A DNA stretch of 54,117 nucleotides from an uncultured Lachnospiraceae bacterium (GTDB lineage Bacteria; Bacillota; Clostridia; Lachnospirales; Lachnospiraceae). The notes below the pieces were generated by a model. The model was given only the letters and a program-made list of their open reading frames with translations, was not told the origin of the DNA and searched no databases. A program made the translations under genes and the position numbers. The stretch's first letter is position 1, and each line of letters opens with the position of its first letter. The DNA is taken from the NCBI GenBank assembly GCA_951800145.1, contig CATOJE010000018.1, forward strand, positions 1 to 54,117, read 5' to 3'. Shown piece by piece: positions 9,187 to 18,333 of this stretch.

Positions 9187-10911
9187 ATGACAGCGAGAGA
9201 GATGTATGATCAGTGGCGCCGGGATCCGTATTTTGATCAGGATACCAGGGCGGAGCTGGAGGGGATTGCAGCCGATCCCCAGGAGATCGAGGAGCGCTTC
9301 TACCGGAATCTGGAGTTTGGCACCGGAGGACTTCGGGGAATCATGGGCGCAGGCACCAACCGGATGAATATTTATACAGTCCGAAAGGCCACCCAGGGAC
9401 TGGCAAATTATATTTTACAGGAAAAGGGTGAGAAGCGGGGAATTGCCATCGCCTATGATTCCCGGCGGATGTCGGCGGAATTTGCCAGGGAAGCGGCGCT
9501 GTGCATGGCTGCCAATGGAATAAAAGCTTATATTTTCCCATCCCTTCGGTCTATGCCCATGCTGTCCTTTGCCCTGAGGGAGCTGGGCTGCATCGCCGGG
9601 GTGGTGGTAACGGCCAGCCATAATCCGGCAGAGTATAATGGCTATAAGGTGTATTGGGAGGACGGAGCTCAGATTACCGCGCCCAGGGATCAGGAGATTA
9701 TCCAGAGGGTGAATGAGATTGAGAGCGTTTCCCAGGTAAAAACCATAGATTTGGAGACGGCAAAGGAAAAGGGGCTTTACCAGATAATCGGGGAGGAGAT
9801 AGATGACAAATATATCGATGCTCTGAAATCTCTGGTTTTGCATCCGGAGGCGGTGAAAAGGCAGGCGGACCAGCTTAAGATTGTGTACACGCCTCTTCAC
9901 GGGACAGGAAATATCCCGGTGCGCAGGATACTGAAGGAGCTGGGCTTTGCCCATGTTTATGTGGTAAAGGAGCAGGAGCTCCCTGACGGAAATTTCCCCA
10001 CAGTCAACTATCCAAACCCGGAGGACAAGAAGGCTTTTGCTCTGGCGCTGAAGCTGGCAGAGGAGGTGGACGCGGATCTTGTGCTGGCTACGGATCCAGA
10101 TGCGGATCGGCTGGGTGTGTATGCAAAAGCAGGCAAAACCGGCACCTATGAAAGTTTTACTGGAAATATGACCGGCATGATTATTCTGGAATATCTCCTT
10201 TCTCAGAGAAGGGCTTTGGGACTTCTTCCGGAAAATGGGGCGGTAGTGACTACCATTGTGTCCGGGAAGATGGCAAAAAGGATCGCCCCACAGTATGATG
10301 TGGATGTAATTGAGACGCTGACTGGCTTTAAATACATCGGGGAGCAGATCAAGCTTTTTGAGCAGGACCATTCTCACCAGTTTCTTTTCGGCTATGAGGA
10401 GAGCTATGGCTGTCTGGAAGGCACCCACGTCAGAGATAAGGATGCGGTGGTGGCGGTGATGGCCCTCTGTGAGGCGGCGGCTTATTATAAGGAGCAGGGG
10501 CTCACCCTGTGTGACCAGATGGAACGGCTGTATGAAACCTATGGGTATTACCAGGAGGCGCTTTGCACTGTAACCTTAAAGGGACAGGACGGGGCGAAAA
10601 GGATCGGGCAGATAATGGAGCAAATCCGCGCCCGGATTCCCGAGACCCTGGGAGGCTTCCAGGTTAAGGCATTTCGGGATTACCAGGAAGGAACCATCCG
10701 GAATATGGAGAGCGGCCAGGGATCCGGTACCGGCCTTCCCCGGTCGAATGTGCTGTATTTCGATCTGGAGCAGGATGGATGGTGCTGTGTGCGCCCCTCA
10801 GGAACAGAGCCTAAAATCAAATTTTATGCAGGGGTCAGAGGAAGCAGCCGGGAGGATGGAAAGAGGAAATTAGAAGCATTGCTTCAGGCAGTGGAAGGAT
10901 TTGCGAGGTAG
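9187..10911 (+). CDS. Phosphoglucomutase/phosphomannomutase (alpha-D-phosphohexomutase)
   Basis: Interconverts hexose 1-phosphate and hexose 6-phosphate. In this operon it would turn mannose 1-phosphate released by the GH130 enzymes into mannose 6-phosphate. At 574 residues it is the long PgcA/PGM2-like bacterial form. Visible signatures are the active-site serine loop TASHNPAEYNGYK (Ser144), the metal loop ATDPDADRLG (301-310), the sugar loop GYEESYG and the phosphate loop RPSGTEPKIKFY near the C-terminus. The start at 9187 is preceded by AAAGGAG. Its stop is immediately followed by manA, completing the route from phosphorolysis to fructose 6-phosphate. Confidence 0.93.
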   Translation: MTAREMYDQWRRDPYFDQDTRAELEGIAADPQEIEERFYRNLEFGTGGLRGIMGAGTNRMNIYTVRKATQGLANYILQEKGEKRGIAIAYDSRRMSAEFAREAALCMAANGIKAYIFPSLRSMPMLSFALRELGCIAGVVVTASHNPAEYNGYKVYWEDGAQITAPRDQEIIQRVNEIESVSQVKTIDLETAKEKGLYQIIGEEIDDKYIDALKSLVLHPEAVKRQADQLKIVYTPLHGTGNIPVRRILKELGFAHVYVVKEQELPDGNFPTVNYPNPEDKKAFALALKLAEEVDADLVLATDPDADRLGVYAKAGKTGTYESFTGNMTGMIILEYLLSQRRALGLLPENGAVVTTIVSGKMAKRIAPQYDVDVIETLTGFKYIGEQIKLFEQDHSHQFLFGYEESYGCLEGTHVRDKDAVVAVMALCEAAAYYKEQGLTLCDQMERLYETYGYYQEALCTVTLKGQDGAKRIGQIMEQIRARIPETLGGFQVKAFRDYQEGTIRNMESGQGSGTGLPRSNVLYFDLEQDGWCCVRPSGTEPKIKFYAGVRGSSREDGKRKLEALLQAVEGFAR

Positions 10912-10915
10912 CAGG

Positions 10916-11893
10916 ATGGGATTATTTAAATTAGCCCCCAGCTTTAAGGATTATATCTGGGGAGGACATCGGTTAGTAGAAGAGTATCATAAAGCATACG
11001 AGGGGAAGATTCTGGCGGAAAGCTGGGAATTATCCTGTCATCCGGACGGCCTCTCCACCATCGTAAACGGTGTAAATGCAGGAAAAACCCTGGAGGAGTA
11101 TATCCAGGAGAATGGAAAGCAGGTGCTGGGAAGCCACTGCCAGCGTTTTTCCCAGTTTCCTATACTGATTAAATTTATTGACGCCAAAGAGAATCTCTCA
11201 ATCCAGGTCCATCCGAATAACCAGTATGCCCTGGAGCATGAGCACCAGTATGGAAAGACAGAGATGTGGTATGTGATGGACTGCGGGGAGGGGGCATATC
11301 TGTATTACGGGTTTCGAAGGGAGATCAGCAAGGAAGAGTTCCGGCAGCGGATCCAGGAGGACACCTTGCTTGAGGTGCTGAATCCGGTTCCGGTGCAGAA
11401 GGGGGATGTGCTTTTTATTGAGGCGGGAACCATCCATGCCATCGGGAAGGATATAGTGATAGCAGAGATTCAGCAAAATTCTAATGTGACCTACCGGGTA
11501 TACGATTACGGAAGGGTGGGAAAGGATGGGAAAAAGCGGGATCTCCACATCGAGAAGGCCCTGGCTGTCACAAACTGCATCCCCATTGTGCGGGGAAAAA
11601 CCTGCAATCCCCACATCGCAAGCTGCGACTACTTTACAGTGGATAAATTAAATCTGGACGGAGAGGTGATGAGCCGGATGATTGGCCGCATCGGTGAGGA
11701 ATCCTTTGCCAGCCTTTTGATTATGGAGGGGGAGGGAAGGATTGCCTGTGGAAGTGAGATCCTGCCTTATCAGAAGGGGGACAGCTTCTTTTTGCCGGCA
11801 GGAAGCGGGGAGTATGAAATCATCGGAACCTGCCAGGCATTAGTTACGACTGTGGGGGAGAAGGCAGGTGAACGGTACGCGAGGGTCAGCTAA
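10916..11893 (+). CDS. manA: Mannose-6-phosphate isomerase, class I
   Basis: Zinc-dependent isomerase converting mannose 6-phosphate to fructose 6-phosphate, the last step of the mannan route. At 325 residues it is the short Firmicute form. Zinc ligands are visible in QVHP (Gln97, His99), KTEMWYV (Glu116) and GTIHAIG (His174). A start at ATG 10916 with GAGG 8 bases upstream is preferred over TTG 10901. The gene ends the operon. Its TAA (11891-11893) overlaps the stop of the convergent MocR gene by 8 bases, and no intrinsic terminator lies between them. Confidence 0.95.
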   Translation: MGLFKLAPSFKDYIWGGHRLVEEYHKAYEGKILAESWELSCHPDGLSTIVNGVNAGKTLEEYIQENGKQVLGSHCQRFSQFPILIKFIDAKENLSIQVHPNNQYALEHEHQYGKTEMWYVMDCGEGAYLYYGFRREISKEEFRQRIQEDTLLEVLNPVPVQKGDVLFIEAGTIHAIGKDIVIAEIQQNSNVTYRVYDYGRVGKDGKKRDLHIEKALAVTNCIPIVRGKTCNPHIASCDYFTVDKLNLDGEVMSRMIGRIGEESFASLLIMEGEGRIACGSEILPYQKGDSFFLPAGSGEYEIIGTCQALVTTVGEKAGERYARVS

Positions 11894-13298
11894 CCCAGGC
11901 TTCCTGCAAAAGCCGGCATCCCAGCAGGATCTCCTCTTCCTTTAATTTAGCATATCCCAGCACCACGGTAGAGGAAGGGGGATTGAGCTCCGGATGGATA
12001 AAATACCGGGACAGGCCGTACACCTTCACCTGGGCCTTTGCCGCCCGCTCCACCAGCTCCTGCTCTGACCAGCCCCCTTTATGGGTCAGCAGCACATGGA
12101 GCCCGGCATGCTCTCCGGCCATATGAAAGTCTCCGTCAAAGGCCTTCAGCGCCCCCATAAGACAGTCGTGCTTTCCCTTATAAATGGAGCGCATCCGGTT
12201 CAAATGCCGCTCATAGTGGCCTTCGGTCAGGAATTGGTACAGGATATTCTGATCAATGCGGGATACAGTGGACGCATAAAAACCTGCTTTTTTCTTATAT
12301 TCCTGGATAAGCCCAGGGGGCAGGACAAGAAAGCTGATCCGGATAGCCGGAGCGATGGACTGGGAGAAGGTCCCGATATAGATCACCCTTCCGCCTCGAT
12401 CCATTCCCTGGAGAGCCGGAATGGGCTTTCCTTTATAACGGAATTCACTGTCATAATCATCTTCGATTAGATAGCGATCCTCTTTCTCATAAGCCCAGGA
12501 TAAAAGCTCCTGGCGCCGCTTTACCGGCATGACAATCCCTAAAGGATGCTGATGGGCAGGCATTATATAAGCTGCCCTTGGCTCCGGATTCTGGCAGGCT
12601 GCCAGACCATCTATGCTCATTCCATGCTTATCCATGGAAACTGGAACCACAAGATAGCCCTGGCTGATAAATACCTGACAGGCCTGCTTGTAAGTGGGAT
12701 TTTCCATGGCGATAACCTGGCGGCTGCCTAATATCAGGGAAAGCAGCATTAAAAGGTACTCATTTCCCGCACCCACAATAATCTGGTCCGGGCTGCAGTG
12801 CACACCCCGGGCAGAATGAAGATAGCTTCGGATCGCCTCCCGCAGGGGATATTCCCCCTGGGGATCTCCATTTAAAAACAAAGCCTTATTATCATCTACC
12901 AGGATATTCTTGCTGATCTTTCTCCAGGTATTGTAGGGAAAGCTGTCTAGGTCAATGCCCCTGGGAGAAAAATCCACAGTATACCCTTCCGGCCCTGCTT
13001 CCTCCTCTGTCACAAAGCGGCCTGCAGGCGGCTCACTTACCTGAACCAGCTCCTCGATGGCAGCGATGAAATATCCCCGGCAGGGCACTGCTTCAATATA
13101 CCCTTCTGAAAGCAGCTGCTCATATGCCATCTGGGTGGTGCTGCGGCTTACCTTTAGGTGCTCCGCCAAGACTCTGGTGGAGGGAAGCCTGCTTCCGGAA
13201 CGCAGGTTTCCCTGGCGGATTTCCCTTTTAATGTGCTGGTAGATTTGTTCATACATAGGGGTATTCCCCTGACTGTCAAATGGGATAATCAGCTCCAT
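11886..13298 (-). CDS. MocR-family regulator (GntR HTH plus aminotransferase-like domain), PLP lysine replaced
   Basis: A 470-residue transcription regulator. Residues 10-75 form a GntR winged helix (PMYEQIYQHIKREIRQG, RLPSTRVLAEHLKVSRST). Residues about 110-470 form a fold-type-I aminotransferase-like effector domain with GAGNEYLLML, AHQHPLGIVMP and YLIEDDYDSEFRYKG. In this family the PLP lysine sits in a TFSKS motif. Here the reading is IGTFSQSIAP, placing Gln at position 313 (codon CAG), so normal Schiff-base binding of PLP looks impossible. The start at 13298 has GGAGGTG upstream. It lies 57 bases downstream of glnS on the same strand and may be co-transcribed. Its target is unknown; members often control PLP or amino-acid genes. 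Confidence 0.88.
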   Translation of the reverse strand: MELIIPFDSQGNTPMYEQIYQHIKREIRQGNLRSGSRLPSTRVLAEHLKVSRSTTQMAYEQLLSEGYIEAVPCRGYFIAAIEELVQVSEPPAGRFVTEEEAGPEGYTVDFSPRGIDLDSFPYNTWRKISKNILVDDNKALFLNGDPQGEYPLREAIRSYLHSARGVHCSPDQIIVGAGNEYLLMLLSLILGSRQVIAMENPTYKQACQVFISQGYLVVPVSMDKHGMSIDGLAACQNPEPRAAYIMPAHQHPLGIVMPVKRRQELLSWAYEKEDRYLIEDDYDSEFRYKGKPIPALQGMDRGGRVIYIGTFSQSIAPAIRISFLVLPPGLIQEYKKKAGFYASTVSRIDQNILYQFLTEGHYERHLNRMRSIYKGKHDCLMGALKAFDGDFHMAGEHAGLHVLLTHKGGWSEQELVERAAKAQVKVYGLSRYFIHPELNPPSSTVVLGYAKLKEEEILLGCRLLQEAWVS

Positions 13299-13355
13299 CC
13301 TGCGCCGGTCACCTCCGTCTTATTTTTACGGGCAATGAGCCGCCCGGGGGCTGCC

Positions 13356-15023
13356 TTATTTCGGCAGGCGGAAGGAGCTCTTTAAGGAGACAATCCGGTT
13401 AAATACCGGCTTTTCTGCGCTACTATCCTTGCAGTCCACACAGAAAAAACCATTCCGCATAAACTGGAAGCTGTCATATGGCTTTACCTCAAACAGAGCG
13501 GGCTCTACGTAAGCTTTGGGCACGATGGTAAGAGAATTAGGGTTGAGATTCAGGCTTCCATCTGCGTTCAGCTTCCCCTTCTCCTCGTCTACAATATTCT
13601 CATACAGGCGGCATTCCGCTTCCTTCGCGGTCTTTACCGCAACCCAGTGGATGGTTCCCTTAACCTTTCTTCCGGTGAATCCGGATCCGCTTTTTGTCTC
13701 CGGATCGTAGGTGCAGTGTATCAAGGTTACCTTTCCTGTCTCATCCTTCTTAAAGCCGGTGCAGGTGACAAAATACGCGCCAAACAGCCGCACCTCATTC
13801 CCCGGGAACAGCCGGAAATACTTCTTGGGCGGCTCCTCCATAAAGTCCTCCCGCTCGATATAAAGCTCCCTTCCAAAGGGAACCTTGCGGCTTCCCAGCC
13901 TTTCATTTTCCAGGTTATTTGGAATCTCCAGCTCTTCCATGGCATCCTCCGGATAGTTATCAATCACCAGCTTCACCGGATCCAGAACCGCCATCATCCT
14001 GGGCTTTTTCAGCTTCAGATCCTCGCGGATACAGTACTCCAGCATGGCGTAATCCACGGAGCTGTTAGCCTTAGACACGCCGACTAAATCCACGAACATT
14101 TTTATGGATTCCGGTGTATAGCCTCTGCGCCGCAGAGCTGCGATGGATACCAGCCTGGGATCATCCCAGCCGTCTACGATGCCATCCTCCACCATCTTCT
14201 TAATATACCGCTTCCCGGTCACCACATTGGTGAGGTACAGCTTGGCAAACTCTATCTGGCGGGGCGGATTTTCAAACTCGCATTCCCGAACCACCCAGTC
14301 ATAAAGGGGACGGTGATCCTCAAACTCCAGGGTACAGATGGAGTGAGTGATGTGTTCGATGGCATCCTCGATGGGGTGGGCGAAATCATACATGGGATAA
14401 ATACACCAACTGTCCCCGGTGTTGTGATGGCTCATGCGGGCCACCCGGTAAAGCACCGGATCGCGCATGTTGATATTAGGAGAAGCCATATCAATCTTCG
14501 CCCGGAGCACCTTCTCACCATCCTGATATTTCCCCTCCTTCATCTCCTCAAACAGCTTTAAATTCTCTTCTACCGAGCGGTTCCGGTAAGGGCTTTCCTT
14601 TCCGGGAGTGGTAAAATCTCCCCGGTATTCCCGGATTTCTTCCGCGGATAGATCGCAGACAAAGGCCTTTCCCTTTTTAATCAGAAGCAGGGCGCATTCA
14701 TACATCTGTTGGAAATAATTTGAGGCAAAGAATAAGCGATCCTCAAAATCAGCCCCCAGCCATTTTACATCTTCCATAATTGACTCTACAAATTCCGTCT
14801 TTTCCTTGGTGGGATTCGTATCGTCAAAGCGCATATTAAATTTGCCATTATATTTTTTAGCCAGTCCGTAGTTTAACAGGATGGACTTGGCATGTCCAAT
14901 GTGGAGATATCCGTTAGGCTCCGGCGGAAAACGGGTCTGAACATGATTGTAAACACCCTCATCCAGATCCCTTTCGATCTCCATCTCAATAAAATTTTTT
15001 GATACCAGGTTTTTTTCTTCCAT
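13356..15023 (-). CDS. glnS: Glutaminyl-tRNA synthetase
   Basis: Charges tRNA-Gln with glutamine in the cytoplasm. The 555-residue class I synthetase shows [18 protein letters not shown] (HIGH motif 41-44), the adjacent [10 protein letters not shown], and VVTGKR (about 267-272) in the place of the KMSKS loop, followed by GWDDPRL. The C-terminal anticodon-binding beta barrels follow from about residue 340. The start at 15023 is supported by GGAGGAAG just upstream on the minus strand. Possession of GlnRS is common in Clostridia, often alongside the GatCAB transamidation route. Confidence 0.95.
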   Translation of the reverse strand: MEEKNLVSKNFIEMEIERDLDEGVYNHVQTRFPPEPNGYLHIGHAKSILLNYGLAKKYNGKFNMRFDDTNPTKEKTEFVESIMEDVKWLGADFEDRLFFASNYFQQMYECALLLIKKGKAFVCDLSAEEIREYRGDFTTPGKESPYRNRSVEENLKLFEEMKEGKYQDGEKVLRAKIDMASPNINMRDPVLYRVARMSHHNTGDSWCIYPMYDFAHPIEDAIEHITHSICTLEFEDHRPLYDWVVRECEFENPPRQIEFAKLYLTNVVTGKRYIKKMVEDGIVDGWDDPRLVSIAALRRRGYTPESIKMFVDLVGVSKANSSVDYAMLEYCIREDLKLKKPRMMAVLDPVKLVIDNYPEDAMEELEIPNNLENERLGSRKVPFGRELYIEREDFMEEPPKKYFRLFPGNEVRLFGAYFVTCTGFKKDETGKVTLIHCTYDPETKSGSGFTGRKVKGTIHWVAVKTAKEAECRLYENIVDEEKGKLNADGSLNLNPNSLTIVPKAYVEPALFEVKPYDSFQFMRNGFFCVDCKDSSAEKPVFNRIVSLKSSFRLPK

Positions 15024-15583
15024 CGTCTGCTTCCTCCGTTTATATCATCCATTTTATTCTTATTATTCATCATCGTTTCCTTATCATACCATATTTCACA
15101 GAATTGGGAAAGAGGGTATTTCGCGAAAGCGTGATGCGCACATAGGCGCTGGCTGTTGGTGAAGGGAAATATCGGGATGCTAAAAATCTGTCAGAACAGA
15201 AGGGGTCTCTGAAAGATAAAAAATCATTATTTCCTTCAAGAACGCTTGCCGGCTAAGTCTTTTGTAATGAGGGATGGGAAAAATAAAAGGGGGGAAATAA
15301 GATGGAAAATTATATAATTTGTTTGTTTTATAGAAATAATATATACAAATTTAAGTAAAAATCTATAATAAAATAGCAAGAAATGATTGACAAACCTTGG
15401 AATCTTTGATATAAATAGGATATTACAAAAAGTAAGAAAATTAATAAAAACAAAATAAAAGTTTTTATTTATAAAGAGATATTAAGATTACTTTTATTTT
15501 GATACATATTTTTAATATCCCATTTGATAACAGCGCACAGATAAAGTGCACTGCTTTATAAAAAAGCGAAGGAGGAAGAAGTA
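15024..15583. other. 560-bp AT-rich intergenic region between divergent glnS and the ABC operon
   Basis: No gene is visible. Near glnS the minus strand carries a possible extended -10 (TGGTATGAT, rc of 15083-15091) with a poor -35. A small palindrome, TTTCGCGAAA, lies at 15119-15128. From about 15290 to 15520 the sequence is very AT-rich. The plus-strand promoter at 15387-15415 implies a leader of about 160 bases before the binding-protein gene. Near its end ATAAAG...CTTTAT (15541-15559) can pair around GTGCAC. I do not recognise a known riboswitch in it. Confidence 0.5.
15387..15415 (+). promoter_or_regulatory. Sigma-A promoter of the D-amino-acid/ABC operon
   Basis: TTGACA (15387-15392), 17-base spacer, TATAAA (15410-15415). 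It is close to consensus and directs transcription toward the binding-protein gene at 15584, leaving a leader of about 160 bases. Confidence 0.75.
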
Positions 15584-16723
15584 ATGAGAAAGATCACAAG
15601 GAAATGGTTTGGAAGTATGATGGCTGTATGCCTGGCGGCAAGCTCTCTTGCGGCCTGCGGTGGTTCATCCGGCGGCGCAGCCAGCACAACCGCGGCGCAG
15701 GCAGAGACAACCACTGCTGCCCAGGCTGCTACAACCGCAGCAGAGAGCAAGGCGGAGGAGGAGCCGAAATCAGACAGCAAGGAGGGCGGATATAAGATCG
15801 GATGGTCTACCATTTACCTGACCCCCTCCTGGATGCAGGAAACCAGCGGGTTAATGGACGCGTGCATTGAGAAATATAAAGCGGACGGAGTGATCAGCGA
15901 ATACTCCATCGCTAATGCAGACGGAGATACCTCGGCTCAGATTTCCCAGATCGAGAACATGATCGCAGAGGGATATGACGCCATTATTCTTGATGCGGGC
16001 TCCTCGGATGCTCTGAATCAGGTAGTGGAGAAGGCTACCAGCCAGGGCGTGGTTGTGGTTAACTTTGATTCCCTGGTAACTACGGATAAGGTGACCTGCC
16101 GGATCGGAACATCGGATGCAGAGTATGGAAGACTGTGCGCCCAGTGGCTGGTGGATACCCTGGGAGGAAAGGGGAATATTATCGTATTCAGCGGCCCCGC
16201 CGGCGTTGCGGTATCGGACGGACGGGAAAGCGGAGCGATGGAAATATTAGAGCAGAATCCGGATATTAATATTATCACAACCCTTCACAGTGAGTACAAC
16301 TCCGCACCGGCGATGGAAGTGCTGAATCCGGTGCTGGATGCTAATGAGGTGGATGGCATCTGTGCTCTGGGAGGCTCCCTGGCCTCTGCGTCCTTAACGG
16401 CGGTTCTGGACAAGGGACTGGATATGATTCCGATTTGCGGTGAGAATTATAATGGCTTCCTGCGGCAGTGGTCCGATCTGGTTGACGACGGGTTTGAGTC
16501 CTTTGCAGTTTGCCAGCCTAACTGGCTGGGCGTGCTGGCAGTTGAGCAGAGCATCCGCATTCTGAATGGAGAGGATTACGATCAGGATGTGGTGGTTCCG
16601 ATTCCGGCCATTGATAACAACAATTTATCTGAATTTGTGCCGAATGACTATTCGGATGACTGGTACCCCATCGCGGATATTACAGAAGACCAGATCCAGA
16701 AGTACTTAACACCAGGGGCATAA
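15584..16723 (+). CDS. Ribose-type ABC transporter substrate-binding lipoprotein
   Basis: A 379-residue type-I periplasmic-binding-protein family (RbsB-like) receptor, anchored by a lipobox LAAC at Cys25 after a signal peptide. Residues about 27-62 are a Gly/Ala/Thr-rich linker, followed by the binding domains starting YKIGWSTIYLTPSWM. Typical elements are DGDTSAQISQIENMIAEGYDAIILD, NFDSL and GVAVSDGRESGAMEIL. The gene starts an operon with an RbsA-type ATPase and two RbsC-type permeases. Members of this group bind sugars, but also autoinducer-2, nucleosides and other small polar compounds. The enzymes downstream suggest a ligand carrying a D-amino acid, which is inference. Start supported by GGAGGAAG. 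Confidence 0.9.
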   Translation: MRKITRKWFGSMMAVCLAASSLAACGGSSGGAASTTAAQAETTTAAQAATTAAESKAEEEPKSDSKEGGYKIGWSTIYLTPSWMQETSGLMDACIEKYKADGVISEYSIANADGDTSAQISQIENMIAEGYDAIILDAGSSDALNQVVEKATSQGVVVVNFDSLVTTDKVTCRIGTSDAEYGRLCAQWLVDTLGGKGNIIVFSGPAGVAVSDGRESGAMEILEQNPDINIITTLHSEYNSAPAMEVLNPVLDANEVDGICALGGSLASASLTAVLDKGLDMIPICGENYNGFLRQWSDLVDDGFESFAVCQPNWLGVLAVEQSIRILNGEDYDQDVVVPIPAIDNNNLSEFVPNDYSDDWYPIADITEDQIQKYLTPGA

Positions 16724-16757
16724 GGGGAATACCCACTCTGATTTGTAGCTGAAAATA

Positions 16758-16789
16758 ATGCGCCTGCTTGGTAAAAACAGCAGGCGCAT
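16758..16789 (+). terminator. Intercistronic hairpin between binding protein and ATPase genes
   Basis: An 11-bp perfect stem, ATGCGCCTGCT / AGCAGGCGCAT, closes a 10-base loop. It lies 34 bases after the binding-protein stop and 30 bases before the ATPase start. There is no long T-run behind it, so it more likely stabilises the upstream mRNA or partly terminates, as is common when the binding protein is made in excess over the membrane parts. Confidence 0.65.
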
Positions 16790-16818
16790 CTTTGCATCGT
16801 AAAAGGGGAGGATTGCTT

Positions 16819-18333
16819 TTGAAGGATGCATTTTTACAAGTAAAGCAGGTCAGCAAGTCTTTTTTTGGAAATAAGGTGCTGTCCAATGTAAGCGCAGAGC
16901 TGCGGCCTGGAGAATTTCTGGCACTGATTGGGGAAAATGGGGCGGGCAAAAGTACACTGATTAATTTAATCACAGGGATCTATTCTTATGATGAAGGTGA
17001 GATCTGGATCAATGGAAAGCTTTGCAAAACCATTACTCCGGCGGAAGCACAGAGGCTTGGCATCTATACGGTCCGCCAGGAGCTTTCGATTAACCCGGTT
17101 CTGACGGTGGCGCAGAATGTGTTTCTGGGCCATGAAATATTAAACCATGGGCTGGTGAATAAAAAGGAGATGGAGCGAATTACCAGGGAGCTTTTGGATG
17201 CAGTCCATTTAAAGCATATTGACCCCAGGCAGGATGCAGGAACCCTGACCATGGCTGAGAAGCAGATGCTGGAATTCTGCAAGGCAGTGTACCAAAACCC
17301 TAAGCTTCTGGTACTGGATGAGGCTACATCAGCGCTGGATGATGATCAGGTGGAGATTATCTTTAACAAATTGCGGGAGCTTCAGAAGCAGGGGCTGATG
17401 GTGATTTTTATTTCCCACCGTCTTCATGAGCTGTACGAGATCTGCAATATTATGACGGTGTTAAAGGACGGCCAGCAGATTGTGACAGAACCAATCCAAA
17501 GCCTGGATGAGGATCGGCTCATATCCCTTATGACAGGAAGAACCATCCAGGATCTTTTCCCGGCCAAGCGGGAAAGCAAAAAGGTTCAGAGCGCTCCAGA
17601 GATCATAAAAATTGAGGACGGAACCTTTGGAAAATGTAAGCATATTCATCTTGCTGTGAAAAAGGGAGAAATATTAGGAATCGGCGGGCTTCAGGGACAG
17701 GGGCAGCAGACCTTTATGGAATGCCTCTTTGGAATAAGAAAGCTGGAGCAGGGGGCTATGTTTTTGGATGGGGAGAGGATCGTGCTTCGCGGGCCTTCCG
17801 ACGCCATGGCCAGAGGTATCGCCTATCTTCCGGCAGAGCGGAAGACGGAAGGGCTGTTTGTGTCCCATCCCATTGCCTTTAATCTGACCTTTGCCTGCAT
17901 CAGCAGACTTTGCGACTTCCTGGGAACCATCCGTAGGAAGGCGGAAAAGGAAGAGATTGACCGGGCATTTACCTCCTTCTCCATCAAAGCCCATAGCCCC
18001 AACCAGATTATCAGCGAGCTGTCAGGAGGCAACCAGCAGAAGGTGGTGCTGGCCAAATGGCTTGCCAGGAATCCCAAGCTGCTGCTTTTAAATGAACCTA
18101 CCCGGGGAATCGACGTGGGGACAAAAAAGGAGATTTATGAGCTGATGGCAGGCCTGGCGGGAAAGGGCGTCAGCATTGTTATGATATCTTCGGATACCAT
18201 GGAACTCATCGGCATGTGCGACCGGGTTATTACCGTATATGAGAATGAGATTAACTACGAGCTGCTGGGCAATGATCTGACAGAGGAAGCATTAGTAAAG
18301 GCGTCTGTATTCAGGAGGGATAGAAATGAATGA
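16819..18333 (+). CDS. Ribose-type ABC transporter ATP-binding protein (two ATPase domains)
   Basis: A 504-residue RbsA/MglA-like ATPase energising the importer. Domain 1 has Walker A GENGAGKST (38-46) and Walker B LLVLDEATSALD. Domain 2 has the typical degenerate P-loop GGLQGQGQQ, signature LSGGNQQKVVLAKWL (from about residue 401) and LLLNEPTRGID. In RbsA-type proteins only one site is fully catalytic. A TTG start at 16819 is chosen because GGGGAGG lies 7 bases upstream; TTG at 16813 is also in frame. The end overlaps the first permease by 8 bases. Confidence 0.92.
   Translation: MKDAFLQVKQVSKSFFGNKVLSNVSAELRPGEFLALIGENGAGKSTLINLITGIYSYDEGEIWINGKLCKTITPAEAQRLGIYTVRQELSINPVLTVAQNVFLGHEILNHGLVNKKEMERITRELLDAVHLKHIDPRQDAGTLTMAEKQMLEFCKAVYQNPKLLVLDEATSALDDDQVEIIFNKLRELQKQGLMVIFISHRLHELYEICNIMTVLKDGQQIVTEPIQSLDEDRLISLMTGRTIQDLFPAKRESKKVQSAPEIIKIEDGTFGKCKHIHLAVKKGEILGIGGLQGQGQQTFMECLFGIRKLEQGAMFLDGERIVLRGPSDAMARGIAYLPAERKTEGLFVSHPIAFNLTFACISRLCDFLGTIRRKAEKEEIDRAFTSFSIKAHSPNQIISELSGGNQQKVVLAKWLARNPKLLLLNEPTRGIDVGTKKEIYELMAGLAGKGVSIVMISSDTMELIGMCDRVITVYENEINYELLGNDLTEEALVKASVFRRDRNE

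Noticed and set aside
13299..13355. Terminator between glnS and the MocR gene
   Set aside because: GC-rich inverted sequence exists, but on the transcribed minus strand it is followed by A-rich sequence, not a T-run.
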